DNA from: Manduca sexta
Lineage: Eukaryota; Arthropoda; Insecta; Lepidoptera; Sphingidae
Assembly: GCF_014839805.1 (NCBI RefSeq)
Contig: NC_051134.1
Location: forward strand, 5,983,170 to 6,047,169
DNA length: 64,000 bases
Direction of reading: 5' to 3'
Made by a program: the position numbers and the translations under genes. Below, one piece after another: positions 1-11,439 of the stretch. The notes beneath the pieces are model-generated. The model did no database searches, was not told the origin of the DNA, and saw nothing but the letters and a program-made list of their open reading frames with translations. The stretch's first letter is position 1, and each line of letters begins with the position of its first letter.

Positions 1-2389
1 TTCAATGTAAATTTATTAGACATAGGGAATAGTAGAGCAAAACGTCTTATGGACTTTGTACACTATAGTGGGTGTGTCCAGATTGTGTCTTCACCAACAC
101 ATTTTGTAAATGATAGCTGTTCACTTATTGACATTATTTGTACCGACGCTAGATACAGGTGTCTTTCTGTTCATCACATAAGTGAGCTGGGTAATCATTC
201 GTTTATCACGTGCCAACTAGTGTTCAAAAAGGAAAAACCTGTCAGTAGATTAATAGTATACCGCCAAATACATAACATTGTATTTGATCAGTTTGAACGT
301 GATCTTGAATCCTTTCCTTGGTTCTATATTTGCAGTTTGCAAGAGGTTGACGAAATGTTGTCGTTGTTTAACACATATATTATACAGTTATTTGACATAC
401 ACGCTCCAATCAAACGTAAAACCTTTCGTAATCAGCCCACGCCTTGGATAACACCAACAATAAAATTAATGTGTAGATTACGCGACGAAGCTAAGAATCG
501 ATATAAATTAACTAACCAACAAATCCACAAAGATTATTATTTACAATTGAAGCGCCAGGTAGTAAAATCATTACATTGTGAAAAACAAGCCTATTTTACT
601 AAATACATCAATGAAAATATAGTTAATTCTAAATCTTTGTGGAAAAATTTAAAATCACAAGTATATCCGTCGTCCAAGTTTGCCGAGCTTCCTGATCATC
701 TTCGCGACCCTGATGAGATAAATCGTGCTTTTTTTAGACATCCCCGGTAATCAAGAGGTGTCCCTATCCTACTTAACTTTTTTATGAATTTAACAGGTTT
801 GGCCCGGCGACATTCTCTCTGAAGCAAGTAGATGAGAATGCTGTTCTTACTATAATTAAAAACATCTCTACTAATGCTCAGGGTATTGATGGTATCACCA
901 GAGACATGATTCGACTAACACTACCTCAAACTCTGAAAGCTATAACATCGATCATTAATACTTCCATCAAGACTGATACATTTCCCAGTCTATGGCGCTC
1001 TGCGATCGTCAGGCCACTTCCAAAAAATAATAACCCTTTAACTTTTAGGGAATTACGTCCTATAAGCATCCTACCCTGCCTGTCGAAAATTTTGGAACGC
1101 GTTGTGTATTCACAGGTCTTAACGTATCTCGAGACAAATAATATTCTGCCGGACCTCCAGTCTGGTTTTAGACAGGGTCGTGGCTGTGCTACTGCCTTAC
1201 TGGATGTTGTGGGTAACATCCTTGAGGCACGGGATCGCGGAGAAGCAACCATCCTTACACTGCTAGACTTCTCGCGAGCGTTTGATACTATAAACATAAA
1301 TTTACTAATGTCTAAGCTCCGTTATTACGGATTTGAGTTGAATACTATTAAATGGTTTCATAGCTATTTGACAGGTCGCTCGCAAGTTGTCGAAATACAG
1401 CAAAATGATGGGTCTTATTTACGATCCTCTCCGCGAACCGTGACCAGAGGAATCCCTCAGGGATCAATTCTGGGCCCTCTGCTGTATATTATATACAGCG
1501 CGGATATTACCCACTGTTTGTCGAACTGCAAATTTCATATGTACGCAGATGACATTCAATTATATATGTCGTGCAAATTAGACGATTTGGCGTCAACCGT
1601 CTATAATATCAATAAGGAACTTCAAGCGGTGGTATCTTGGTCCGATAGTAACACCCTGGTTTTAAATCCAGATAAAACGAAATTTTTAGTTTTGGGAAGC
1701 AGGACACAAATTAACAACGTCATACGGGCTGACCCACAGATAAAGCTCATGGGGAAAAATATAGAACGGGTGGAAACTGCGCGCAACCTGGGACTCATTG
1801 TCGATCAGGAACTGCATTTCGAATTACATATAAACAATGTTATAAAAACTGTTTCTACAGACTCAAAATATTATATAAATTCAGACAGTATCTTAGTATT
1901 GATATAAGAAGGAGGCTTGTAGATAGTTTAATTCTATCACGTTTGAATTACTGTGATACAGTGTACGGGCCTTGCTTGTTATCGCGGACCGTTAAACTAA
2001 TACAGCGTGTGCAAAACGCGTGCGCTAGGTTCTGTTTCAGTATTCCCAGTCGTAGCCATGTTACGCCGTTTTTAAATGAAGGCAACGTACTAAACATGGC
2101 AGCAAGGCGAGAATTACACCTGGCCAGTTTACTTTTGGTATAGTAAAGACAAAAAAGCCAAAATACCTTTATAACAAACTATGTTGGAGACAAGACCATT
2201 TCAGATTTGGCACGCGAACTATAACTAATCCAATGATGACTCCACATCACAGGACCACTGCCTTTCGGGGATCCTTTAGGTATGCCGCCACGCACTGTTG
2301 GAACAACATTCCTCCTCCATGTCGGTCTAAAAATAATGTAAATACATTTAAACATCTTTATAAACAATATTTGCTAAAGTTGTATAATT
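1..2389 (+). pseudogene. LINE ORF2 remnant: endonuclease plus reverse transcriptase, frameshifted
   Basis: Encoded the endonuclease/reverse transcriptase of a LINE, which nicks the target and copies the RNA there. The first codons read FNVNLLD, the end of the GDFN-type endonuclease motif, so the frame is open from base 1 and began outside the window. The endonuclease C-terminus follows, with SLIDII and a GNHSF segment carrying the late histidine, then a linker rich in basic and aromatic residues to 750. After a stop and frame change between about 750 and 790, the reverse transcriptase runs to 1907: ELRPISILPCLSKILE, SGFRQGRG, LDFSRAFD (catalytic Asp), RGIPQGSILGP, YADD (catalytic pair) and LNPDKTKFLV. 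A second frame break near 1850 and a third near 2138 lead into the C-terminal part (SRLNYCDTVYG), which ends near 2389. With at least three breaks it cannot make one protein. Confidence 0.85.
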
Positions 2390-3046
2390 AATATACAGCT
2401 ATATTGTTAATTACCTACCTTCACGTATTCGTCCGGGCGGCGAGGTGGATGTTGTTTCACGATCAGTGATAGTGGCCGCCATGACTAATCCCATTGCTGC
2501 ATAGTGGTACTTTGTTAATGAGTGGCGTGTGGCATTATTTCAACGTGTATTGTACCCCCAAAGTTAATAGTTACACAATTTATTATTGTACAATGACTAT
2601 TACTTAGGTATATATATTTTGTTTTAGTTTCGTTTTCTACTTGGACAGTGAATTTAAGCAATCGAATTTAAGACTAATATACGCTGCGCACCGGAGCGTG
2701 TGCGCAACTCGCCGCCGGGCCCGGTTGTGAGCGTTGTGAGTTATGTTCGGCTCGTGCCATAAATAACATAATAAATGCATAATCCCAATATTGTATAATA
2801 TATAAGCCGACTATGCGTCCGCACGTCTCCTGGCCCTCTCATCGAAAATCAGCGCTGCAGTACCACTTACCTGGTACAACAGCATTCAGCTGAATGAGAG
2901 GTGCCATTGCTGGTATTTGTTTATTTATTTATTATTATTATTTTCTATTGTAAGTAATTAATATTACTTACATAAACAATTATTTATATTTAGACGTTCG
3001 TATTGTTGTTGTTTTGTTATGTGTTTTAATGCCAGCAATAAATACA

Positions 3047-3076
3047 TCTTTCTTTCTTTCTTTCTTTCTTTCTTTT
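3047..3076 (+). repeat. TTTC microsatellite tail of the LINE
   Basis: About seven TTTC units directly follow an AATAAA and close the upstream LINE. Short tandem tails of this kind are usual for some non-LTR elements. Confidence 0.85.
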
Positions 3077-3882
3077 GTAAAATTTAAGAAACAAAATCCT
3101 AAATCTATAACAATATTCATTGTTCGGCTATATATTTTTGACGAACGTTCCGTACAAAATAATGTTTACACGAATATAATGAGATTAATTAACTGGGATA
3201 AGAATGTACGATCGTTTGCCTTTATTACTTTTGTGATTATTATACGAAATAAGACCTCAATTCTACGTTCCGAAGGTTTCGCTATATTTGGGCCACTGCT
3301 GGGAATGGCTCAGTACGATGTAGAGCCTATTTTATACGTGCGGTTTCTGTGCATATATTTATGTAATAAAGTACATAGTTGACAATCAAGCAAGAGTTTT
3401 TCTTTGCGTTTGAACCTTGTTATCAGCTATAAAAATCTTGATCATTACCGAATTAAAAATAAAAAAAAAATGAACTAAAAATCTTGTCTTTCATATACAT
3501 TTTACGGAGGAATATATTTAGGCTTTAAAGCACTTTCGTCGTATTATGTGAGCCAACATACGCGATACATTACCCGGCTCACGTACACCATCGCGGTGAT
3601 TTATCACACTAACTCAGTAATGTACAACCGTGAGATTTTGTGGGTTAAGGAAAACTAATACATATTAAACTAGCGAGGGAAAAATTGCTTTAATAATTTT
3701 TTGTACGCAAATAAGCTTAGTATTCTTATAAATATTCTTCAAATGTAAAAAAAATGTAAACATGTTTGACAGTTTTTCATAATTAACTCATACATTTAAT
3801 ATATTTGAATCTGGACATAGATGGATATAATTCTTGAAACAAGCAATGTTAATTCCCGTAAATGAATTTAGTCGGCGAACCC
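3077..3882. other. No gene seen; flanking AT-rich DNA
   Basis: The longest open frame (3014 to 3382) starts in the TTTC run and looks like chance. Nothing else is recognised between the LINE tail and the target duplication at 3883. Confidence 0.6.
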
Positions 3883-3894
3883 AAACATTAATAT
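3883..3894. repeat. Left target-site duplication of the 4.2-9.8 kb LINE (inferred)
   Basis: AAACATTAATAT occurs here and again at 9761-9772, with similar bases before each copy (GCGAACCC here, GCGAAAACCT there). It brackets the SINE plus LINE block and fits one LINE insertion whose ATT tail later received a SINE. Confidence 0.6.
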
Positions 3895-4230
3895 ATAATA
3901 ATAATAATAATATCAGCCCTGTATTATATAGGTACTTGCCCACTGCTGAGCACGGGCCTCCTCTACTATTGAGGGATTAGGCCTTAGTCCACCACGCTGG
4001 CCTAGCGCAGAGTGGTAGACACCACATACCTTCGAAATTCCTATAGAGAACTTCTCAGATGTGCAGGTTTCCTCACGATGTTTTCCTTCACCGTTAAAGC
4101 GAACGATAAATTCACAAAGAATACACACATGATTTTTAGAAAAGTCAGAGGTGTGTGTGCCCTTGGGTTTTGAACCTGCGGGCATTAGTCTTGGCAGTCC
4201 GTTCCACACCCAACTAGGCTATCGCCGCGT
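3895..4230 (-). mobile_element. SINE family A, tRNA-headed, full length
   Basis: Read on the minus strand it starts GCGGCGATAGCCTAGTTGGG, which contains a pol III A box. A weakened B box follows, then a body, and it ends TACAGGGCTGATATT plus ATT repeats. At least six further copies lie in this window (18008, 22840, 26573, 36760, 37180, 39650). It sits directly against the ATT tail of the downstream LINE in the same orientation. Confidence 0.85.
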
Positions 4231-4874
4231 CTCTAATAATAATAATAATAATTTAACTTTATTGCAACAAAAAGAACACAGAAATAATAACATTACGAAG
4301 TACATAAACAGTAATTGGCATATCTGAGTTTAAGCATTTCAATTATTGTCAGGGGTCCCCAAACTAGGCTATGCCTGTATCTTGGGATACCTATAATGAG
4401 AGTCAAAAACTCATGAGTAGCCGATAATGCAAATTACAGACAAATAAAAACAGTTATTCTAAAAAAATTATAATAATAATAAACAAACTAAAATCTACAA
4501 ACTCTTTTATATAACAAAGAAGAAAGAATAAAAAAATATAATAAGTATCTCTATACAAACTTGGCAAACATAGGTACTTGGGTAATTATACAAATTCGAA
4601 ATTTAAATGAAAAGAATGCATGAAGTTTCAAATAAGAAAGATACAAAAAAAAAAATAATAATAACATAATAATAATAACTTTCATTGGTATTTAAATGCC
4701 ATGCCAGCCATGGTTGCCAAAGAAAAGAAATAACCAAAGGGAAACAAAAAATTTTTTTAGATAAAATGAGATCAATTTATATAAATTAAGTAAGTAAGTG
4801 AGTGGTGCCCCGCATCGGGTGCAGCAGCGGTAAAACAACAAGCAAAAAAAAAAAGAAAAAAAACAGTTAAAACT

Positions 4875-7798
4875 TTAATACAGTAAAGATTCAGTGTCAG
4901 TATAGTCCAGGGATATTAACCAGTCAGTAATTTTCTTTTTAGCTTCGCGCACAGAGCAATGTTTGAAGTTACATTTTTTGACTGCGGTGTTATATATATT
5001 CGCTCTTATGAAAAAGCCGAATCTGCGTGCGAAGGATGAGTGTACATAGGGTAGTGTAAATTTGAAAACCCTTTCTTGAAGCATTGCCTTGTAGGTGGTG
5101 GTGCCGATAATGTTTTTGTGCATGTATAGAGTTAGCCTGAGGATGAAAAGTTGTCGCACCGTGAGGATTTGAGCTTCTTTGTAAAGGTCAAATGTTGAGT
5201 ATCTGAAAGGCTTTTTGAGCATTGTTTTCAACACAGACCTTTGTGCTCTTTCGACGTTCAATAGGAACGTTTTTGCTGCACTGCCCCAGATTGTTATACA
5301 GTAGATTAGTATCGGTTGACTGATGGCAAGGTAAATTCGTTTTAGTAGTTCTTTGTTGGCAGAGTCCCGAAGTTTTTTGAGAATCGCAGCTGTTTTTCTA
5401 ATGCGTTTAGAGACGTTAAGTATGTGAGCTTTAAAGTTGCAGTTCTGGTCTAGCATAATTCCCAGGTACTTAATTACTTCAACGCGTTCGATTGTATAGC
5501 ATTCGCAGTTGCCTTGGGGTTCATTGCAGCAAGTATGATATGTGATGTCCTTTTTTGTTTGGGGGCTAGATGCTGAAGTTTTATGGAAGCATATATATTT
5601 AGTTTTCTTAAAATTGAGGGTTAGGAGATTATTTTCTAACCACTTTATAATGTCTGACAGACCCTTTTCAGCATTTTCATAGGTTTTGTCCCAGTCTTTG
5701 GCATTAAACAAAAGTATGGTGTCGTCTGCATAACAAATTATTTCAGCACCTTGTAGATTTAGGTGTAGGATGTCATTCATGTATATTATGAATAGTGTAG
5801 GACCTAGTATACTACCTTGGGGGACCCCGTATTCGATTGGAAGTTGTTGACTCTTGTGGGAACCTAAGCTGACTAATTGAGTTCTGTTTGACAAATAACT
5901 ATCAAACCAGCGGAGAGCTATACCCCTGACACCAAAGTATTCTAGTTTCTTCAAGAGAATTTTGGAAGATACAGTGTCAAAGGCCTTAGCAAGGTCTAGA
6001 AAAACACCTATGCAACAATTTCCGTTGTCCAAGTAGCCTGAGATCAGATCTAACAGCTGGGTAATGGCAGCTTCAGTAGACTTGTTTTGCCTAAACCCAA
6101 ATTGCTGAGAACACAGAATGCCAAGTTCTTCTATGAACTTAACTAGGCGCTTGTTGACAATTTTCTCAAGAATCTTGGACAGGACACTTAGCAGAGAAAT
6201 TGGTCTGTAATTTCCAGGAACGTCTTTCGGGCCTTCTTTGTGAATTGGTGTTACAGAGGAGATCTTCCAGGAGTTTGGGAAGATACCGGAAGACAGGCTT
6301 AGATTATAAATGTGGACAAGGGGTTCTACGATTTGCCGTTGAGTATATTTTATTAAGCGACTAGTTATTCTGTCTAGGCCGGGAGCGCTATCAGATTTCA
6401 GATCACTGATGATAGAAATTACTTCTTGTTGGTTGGTTGGTTCTAAGAATAAAGAATTAACTGGAGGATTAATAAGTTTTGTTTTCAGTGCTAGATTTTC
6501 CTCAGTATTGTGTGTCCGATCGAGGATATTTTTTGCAAGATTGGGGCCGACGTTACAGAAGAAACGATTAACCACGTTCAAGGATTCTGTTGGATCGTTT
6601 GTTAGGGAAACTAAGTCGGGTGTTTGCTGGCCTTTGGTTTTTAGGTTGCTAATCTTTTTTATTGTACTCCAGAGTTGTTTTGTGTTGTTTGTGTTTGACT
6701 GTAGCTGATTTTGTTCATACTGTATTTTTGTTTCCTAACTAATTCATAATAAAAGTTTCTATAACGTGTGTAAATGGTTTTCATGGTATCATCTTTAGGG
6801 TTTGATTTATGCTTAGCGTGAAGACGATCTCGGTGACGGGCACATCTTAAAAGACCTGCCGTCATCCAGGGAAAGAAAGTATATTTAGATCTGCTAGTTT
6901 TAACCAGTGTTGTGTTGTGTTCTACGGCTTTTTGTATGGAGGAGGTTAGAAAATCCGTTGCACAATTGACGTCAGATATCGATGTAACCTCAGTCCAGTC
7001 TGTTTGTTCAAGCTCTCTGGCTGCTCCTTCGTAATCTACTATTGTACGAACCCTAGGTTTTCTCAAGGGTTTCGATTTTGTTTCCATTGCTAGCAGTGTA
7101 GGTTTATGGTCTGTCATATCAGAGTTACATACCACACCAAAGGTAGAGCATTCAGTTTTTACAAAAATGTGATCTATGCACGAGGTAAGGTGAGTGGGCT
7201 TGGATATTACTGGTTCGAGCCCGTGCTCCGCCAGCATGCATAGGTAATCAGATGATCCCTCAGCCAGAATGTCAATGTTAATGTCTCCCGCTAGTATGAT
7301 ACATTTCCTGTCTTTGTATGAATTTAAACATTGGTCTAATGAAGAGAGAAAGTTATATGTATTTTTTATAGAGGGGGATCTGTAAAAGCCGAGGATAAGT
7401 ACCTGACTTGGGATATCGATAATCAAACCGCAAGTATCGTGGTCGTGCGGTTCGGAAACTGTTACTGGCCAGATGGATTTAATATATGCGACAACGCCGC
7501 TGTTTTGGTTTAAATTATTTTTGGTAGAATAATGTGTATATTCAGGCAAGCTTTCGATTATAACCGAGTCATTTAGCCAACACTCTGTTAAAATGATTAC
7601 ATCAGGTAATAGTTTTAATCTTTTTAAATAAACTTTTAGGACGTCTAAGTTTTTGTTAATGCTGCGTATATTTAAGGAAAGCACTTTGAACTGAGAAGTT
7701 TGTGTAAATAAGCTGCCACATTCTTCGGGTGTATCCACTTCATAGCAAGGCGTATTTGTGAGGATGTCAATGTCATCACTAATATTCTTATTATCCAT
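4875..7798 (-). pseudogene. LINE ORF2: endonuclease and reverse transcriptase, one frameshift
   Basis: Start chosen at the ATG at 7798 (MDNKNISDD). The N-terminal half is an APE-type endonuclease with motifs in order: LSLNIRSINKN, ILTECWL (metal-binding Glu), GFYRSPS, AGDINIDIL, and SDMTDHKP with the catalytic Asp-His pair. The frame stops at 6659, but the next frame is open from about 6735 (QLWSTIKKISNLK), so one or two bases were gained or lost near 6720-6735. The reverse transcriptase then runs intact to 4875: SAPGLDRI, NYRPISLLSVLSKILEK, FGFRQNKSTEAA, FLDLAKAFD (Asp), YGVPQGSILGP, YADDTILL (Asp pair), NLLTLNFKKTKY, and a C-terminal region with YCITIWGSA. All catalytic residues that I can check are present. 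Apart from the frameshift it has the length of a normal LINE ORF2, about 970 codons. Confidence 0.88.
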
Positions 7799-8145
7799 TT
7801 TGTAATTTAGCAAAAATTAAAAACGTGTTTATGCCGACGTTATTGATATGAAAGGAACGCAGTGAGTACGCCATGTATCCTATAAGATGTGTTTTGTAAG
7901 ACGTGGAAGATGTGGTAATGTAGCTGTCTTGTAAAAATAAAAATAAGTTGTAGTGGAGTAAGTTGGTATTTTTAGTGGAGTGATTTCGTTGTTTAAAATT
8001 GAAATGAGCAGTCGAAGAAATGTAGTTAACTTGAAAAAGAGCTGAGATCGCAAGGTTGACTAGTGTGAGTTGTTGAGTGGGTAGAGATTCATAATAATGT
8101 GTAAGTAGGGCAAAAATGTTATGAGGTTGATTGGGATTACTTTTG

Positions 8146-9219
8146 TTAGGAGCAATTATGTGTATCTTGTGTGAGAAATGTAGGTATTTTCTGAGGGGCG
8201 AGCTTGTAAAGAATGGCTTCTGAGGTAACATGTACTACCGAGCTAGTCTCTGAACGCCGCATGAAAATATTACCATTTGATGACCAGACGTATTTGAAGT
8301 GTAACTCGGATCCTGTCTTTCGAGCTTTACTAAACAATACTCTGTTTTCTTTGGTGAGGTGTTCATTGATGTAGACCTTCTGAGAGTTCCCCGGTATCTC
8401 CAACACGTCAGTCGTGAGGCCGCGACGCACCCGGGCGGCACGGATCAGCTTGTCACGGGGTGCACGTCGCGTCAGTGTGAGAATAATCGGCCTTGGTTTA
8501 CCCGCGCCACTAGTTTCACTGCCGCGCACGCCGACTCTTCTCACGTCCTCCACGTCTCGCGGGTCCAGTTCAACACCCAACTTCGTTGAGATTACGTTAA
8601 CCAGTTGATTGAGATTTTCGCCCTTCTGTTCAGTTAAGCCAGTGACTTCAACATCCTTGAGGAGTTGTCTTTGCTCTTTGACCTGTAGCTCTTGACGTAG
8701 TAAAGACACCTCAGCACGAAGGGTGGCAACTTCAGCTTTATATTTGTCTAGATCTTTTAGTTGTGATTTCATATCTCCTAACTCCTTTCGAAAATCTGTG
8801 ATGTCCTCTGAGGCTGATTTTAAGGAGCTGGTAAGTTCTTTAATTTCGTTTTTTATTGATGAGAACATGCCCTCCAATGAACGCACTGCGAACGCAAGAG
8901 ATGATGGAGTCACAGCAGAGGATTCCAGCTTAGAATTTTTGTCTATGGGAGTGCAGATGTCTTCGTACAATGGATCAAATAAATTTTCTTGAGCTGGAGG
9001 CCGCACTGGAGTGCAGTCCGTCTTACGCCCCTTGTTCTTCATCTGGCAGCTTGGACATGTGAACTGATTCGCCTTGGTTCTGATGAGCCTAAGCTCTTCT
9101 CTGGACAAGTTTAAGCAGGCGAAGTGGTAAAGTTGCGAGCACTTAAAACACCTAATGGTGGGGCTATTACCGTCTGCGGCAGATTTGCTGCACGCTTTGT
9201 TACAGGCGCCACATACCAT
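8146..9219 (-). CDS. LINE ORF1 protein: PHD finger, coiled coil, FP-like domain
   Basis: A 357-residue RNA-binding/chaperone-type protein of the LINE, expected to coat the element's RNA. The ATG at 9219 gives a Cys4-His-Cys3 PHD-type finger at once: C3, C6, C24, C27, H32, C35, C55, C58. A linker rich in charged and Pro residues follows, then heptad-like Leu/Lys/Glu sequence at about 125-180 (likely coiled coil and trimerisation). From about 185 on there is a domain like the baculovirus FP protein/LINE ORF1 family (VTGLTEQKGENL, DVRRVG, KPRPIILTL, DKLIRAARVRRGL, KVYINEHLTKENR, YVWSSNGNIFMRR). That family assignment is from memory of its conserved spacing. The frame has no stop from start to end, so it could still be made if transcribed. 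The ORF2 start lies 347 bases downstream in the same orientation. Confidence 0.88.
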   Translation of the reverse strand: MVCGACNKACSKSAADGNSPTIRCFKCSQLYHFACLNLSREELRLIRTKANQFTCPSCQMKNKGRKTDCTPVRPPAQENLFDPLYEDICTPIDKNSKLESSAVTPSSLAFAVRSLEGMFSSIKNEIKELTSSLKSASEDITDFRKELGDMKSQLKDLDKYKAEVATLRAEVSLLRQELQVKEQRQLLKDVEVTGLTEQKGENLNQLVNVISTKLGVELDPRDVEDVRRVGVRGSETSGAGKPRPIILTLTRRAPRDKLIRAARVRRGLTTDVLEIPGNSQKVYINEHLTKENRVLFSKARKTGSELHFKYVWSSNGNIFMRRSETSSVVHVTSEAILYKLAPQKIPTFLTQDTHNCS

Positions 9220-9760
9220 TTTGATATTTATTTGAATTAATTTGTTACTCCGAAACAGAGAATTTTCTAGTTTACGCCCTCTAGTAGCTGTAGCTATAAA
9301 TCTTTATGCATAGTATGAGACACGGTCGATTAATCGGTGTATAGGCCTGGTGATTCGATGAGACAGAACCAGGTGGCGTTAGTTAGTCTTATGATAACGT
9401 GTTTAATTTTAAACTCAAGTTATGGAAATATAATATTTAATAAATTTGAGGGACCGGTGCAAAAATTACCGCTTTTCAGTATACAGCAGATGCAAGGATC
9501 CAAAAGTGCAGTTCACAATCACTAAGACACTCTCTTCTTTCTGGCACTGGATGTCACTATCGAAAGTCCATTTACTTTGATTATGTGGCACAGAGTACTT
9601 GGTTTCATCTAAAAACGTTTGTGCACCTTAGTTGTAGATAAATCAGTTTGCTGATTGTGAAATTTTACGTATTCCCACGTGAAATATTGAGATATTGAAT
9701 AAAATGTTGTAGAGAAAATTAACGGCTACTGTTTTTGAACGCGCCACCTAGCGAAAACCT

Positions 9761-9772
9761 AAACATTAATAT
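9761..9772. repeat. Right target-site duplication of the LINE (inferred)
   Basis: AAACATTAATAT, identical to 3883-3894. If correct it sets the LINE 5' end at 9760. Confidence 0.6.
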
Positions 9773-9786
9773 GGTTTAACTCAATT

Positions 9787-9966
9787 TGCTGGTGGTAGAA
9801 TATATCTTATATCCGCCAAGATAGCGACCACCGTACACAAGGTGTTACAACCCGCCAAAGTGGCACACGTAAATCGCATTCCAAGATCAGCCTGAGCATA
9901 GCTAAATTGTGGCGACTGCCGAAGATTAAATCTCTCGTCGACATTCTATTGGACACTGCAGTGCAC
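9787..9966 (+). mobile_element. Repeat family D, short non-autonomous retroelement, 3' part missing
   Basis: Starts GCTGGTGGTAG and goes on with a GATAGCGACCACCGTACACA core. Copies at 13760 (-), 36483 (+), 38790 (-) and 49060 (+) share it. This copy diverges after the CTATTGGAC segment and lacks the poly(A) end. No pol III boxes are evident. The 5' end resembles the hairpin in family C. Confidence 0.7.
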
Positions 9967-10334
9967 GTATAAAAATGCCTTTAAAATCATCCTAATTTAG
10001 TTTAGAACTAAGAATTAAACACAATTCAAATCTGAATAAATTCTCACACCAGTAACGCTTTAAATATCAAGTACCTCACATTTCTACTCACTACAAAAGC
10101 ATATAAAAAAACAATACCACAAACCGTATAAAATCCGTTTTGAACCCGCTACCTAACAGTGAGGTGTTACGTTTCCGTATTCAGTAGCAAAGCCCCCGAC
10201 GCGTGACATCAAAGCAAAACAGTCGCCATTGTGTGGAATCTTCTGCAGGGTTATCATGACCAACGAATATTATAAAGCTAGAATCGGCATGTAAAGGAAA
10301 ATTCGAAAATCTCTTACAAAATTACACTCATAGA

Positions 10335-10560
10335 ATAAAAAAAACGTGTTTAGGTATCACCGAAAGGGCAGGCAGTGTTAACCAGGGTAATCACTTATAA
10401 CTGTGCGTATTCTGTCCCATGATGTGATCGGACGAGTCTATCGACATATCAGGCAATCCCCGACTCCTGGCCAGAAAAACCCAATACCATTTTCCTGACC
10501 TAGGACTTCAGAGTGGTGACATACCGCTCTCGCAATACAACAACGCCTAGGGTTGCCAAC
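10335..10560 (-). mobile_element. SINE family B, degenerate copy
   Basis: Matches the minus strand of family B in order: GTCCCATGATGTGATCGG, the CATATCAGGCA segment, AGACTCC-like middle, then a weak B-box region and a head remnant near 10550. Many substitutions; old copy. Confidence 0.6.
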
Positions 10561-10751
10561 CATACTGTGCAAAATAGTATTATACTTTATTTATTTCTTA
10601 ATACTGTTTATTTTTTTATTTAAATATTATACCATAACTGTCGCTGTGTATCGGTGTATTCCTTCACCACAAAAGCGAGCGATAATTTCTATATGCATAT
10701 CGCTACTAATTGCCTCGTGGCGTTTATACTAAGTAAGCTGGATTATATCTA

Positions 10752-11030
10752 TCTATATATATAAAAATGAATCCCTATTTCCCTTGGTCACGCCATCACG
10801 CGTGAACGGCTGGACCGATTTCACATTTTTTTTGTTGTGTTAGTTATTGTCAGAAGGTTCTTATGAAAGAAAAAATTCAAAAAATTGCGCGGAAAATTAG
10901 AAAATTTAAGAAAACTTTAAAATAATAATTTTATATAACTGTCAATTGTTTGAAATAACTGTCAGCAATTGACAGAATGCGCGCTGCAAATTCATAATTA
11001 AGACTGGACAACGTCTGTCGGGTCAGCTAG
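10752..11030 (+). mobile_element. Non-autonomous Helitron, 279 bp
   Basis: Begins TCTATATATATAAAAATG, preceded by A, and ends GTCAGCTAG, followed by T, which are the expected Helitron termini and A/T insertion site. A second, about 290-bp copy at 59158-59447 has the same ends, so the borders are well fixed. No coding sequence. Inner sequence is AT-rich with GACCGATTTCAC near the 5' end. Confidence 0.85.
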
Positions 11031-11439
11031 TTTTAATCATAATTATGTTTTCCTACATAATTCCCGCTGAGCTGTCATAGCGGTTAGCAACTGGTGGCAG
11101 AGGCTGGTGTGGCGCCGGGAGTCTCGGCGCTCGCCCGCAGGAGCGATGACCGCGTTACCAACGAGATTTATGTAGATTAAACTGCGCGTGGGGTGGATAG
11201 AGATGGAAAACTTTGGTCAACACTTATCAGAACTTGGATATATTTATATGTAACCTGTCAGAATTCACTGAAATGGCTCATAGATGTATTGAAATAAATT
11301 GTTAAGATTAAAGCTGTATAACATCGCATTAGTATCAACTGTTATGGTGTTATAATATAATATGTATAAATAAATAAATAAAATAAATAAGCCTTGCTCT
11401 TACTGATATTATAAATTTGTGTAAATGTCTGGATATGGG
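11031..11439. other. No gene seen
   Basis: Single-copy-looking AT-rich DNA with a short GC-rich stretch at about 11090-11165. An A/T-rich TAAATAAATAAA run lies at 11365-11390. Confidence 0.5.

Larger units (their letters stand above)
1..3076 (+). mobile_element. Non-LTR retrotransposon (Jockey/CR1 group), 3' part, decayed
   Basis: The element enters from the left edge of the window and runs to a TTTC simple repeat. Coding sequence fills 1 to about 2389, and about 690 bases of non-coding 3' sequence follow, with an AATAAA just before the TTTC run. The order endonuclease, reverse transcriptase, 3' UTR, short tandem tail is the LINE layout. The reverse transcriptase motifs (LDFSRAFD, RGIPQGSILGP, YADD) place it in the Jockey/CR1/L2 group, but I cannot settle the clade by eye. 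Several frame breaks show it is dead. Confidence 0.85.
4233..9760 (-). mobile_element. Probably full-length LINE (CR1-like) with ORF1 and ORF2
   Basis: Order on the minus strand: about 540 bases of 5' UTR, ORF1 (9219 to 8146), a 347-base spacer, ORF2 (7798 to 4875), about 620 bases of 3' UTR with AATAAA, then an ATT tail near 4233-4251. The 5' boundary at 9760 is inferred from the 12-bp duplication at 9761-9772 matching 3883-3894. ORF1 with PHD finger, coiled coil and FP-like C-terminal domain is typical of CR1-clade and related LINEs of insects. ORF1 is open throughout and ORF2 shows a single frameshift, so the insertion is young compared with the other LINE at 1-3076. Confidence 0.85.

Noticed and set aside
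3014..3382. 122-codon plus-strand frame
   Set aside because: Starts in the TTTC microsatellite (FFLSFFLSF) and has no motif.
7791..8231. 146-codon minus-strand frame between LINE ORF1 and ORF2
   Set aside because: It overlaps the ORF1 end and ORF2 start, is rich in His/Asn/Thr/Ser from biased base composition, and has no domain. It is the inter-ORF spacer read in another frame.
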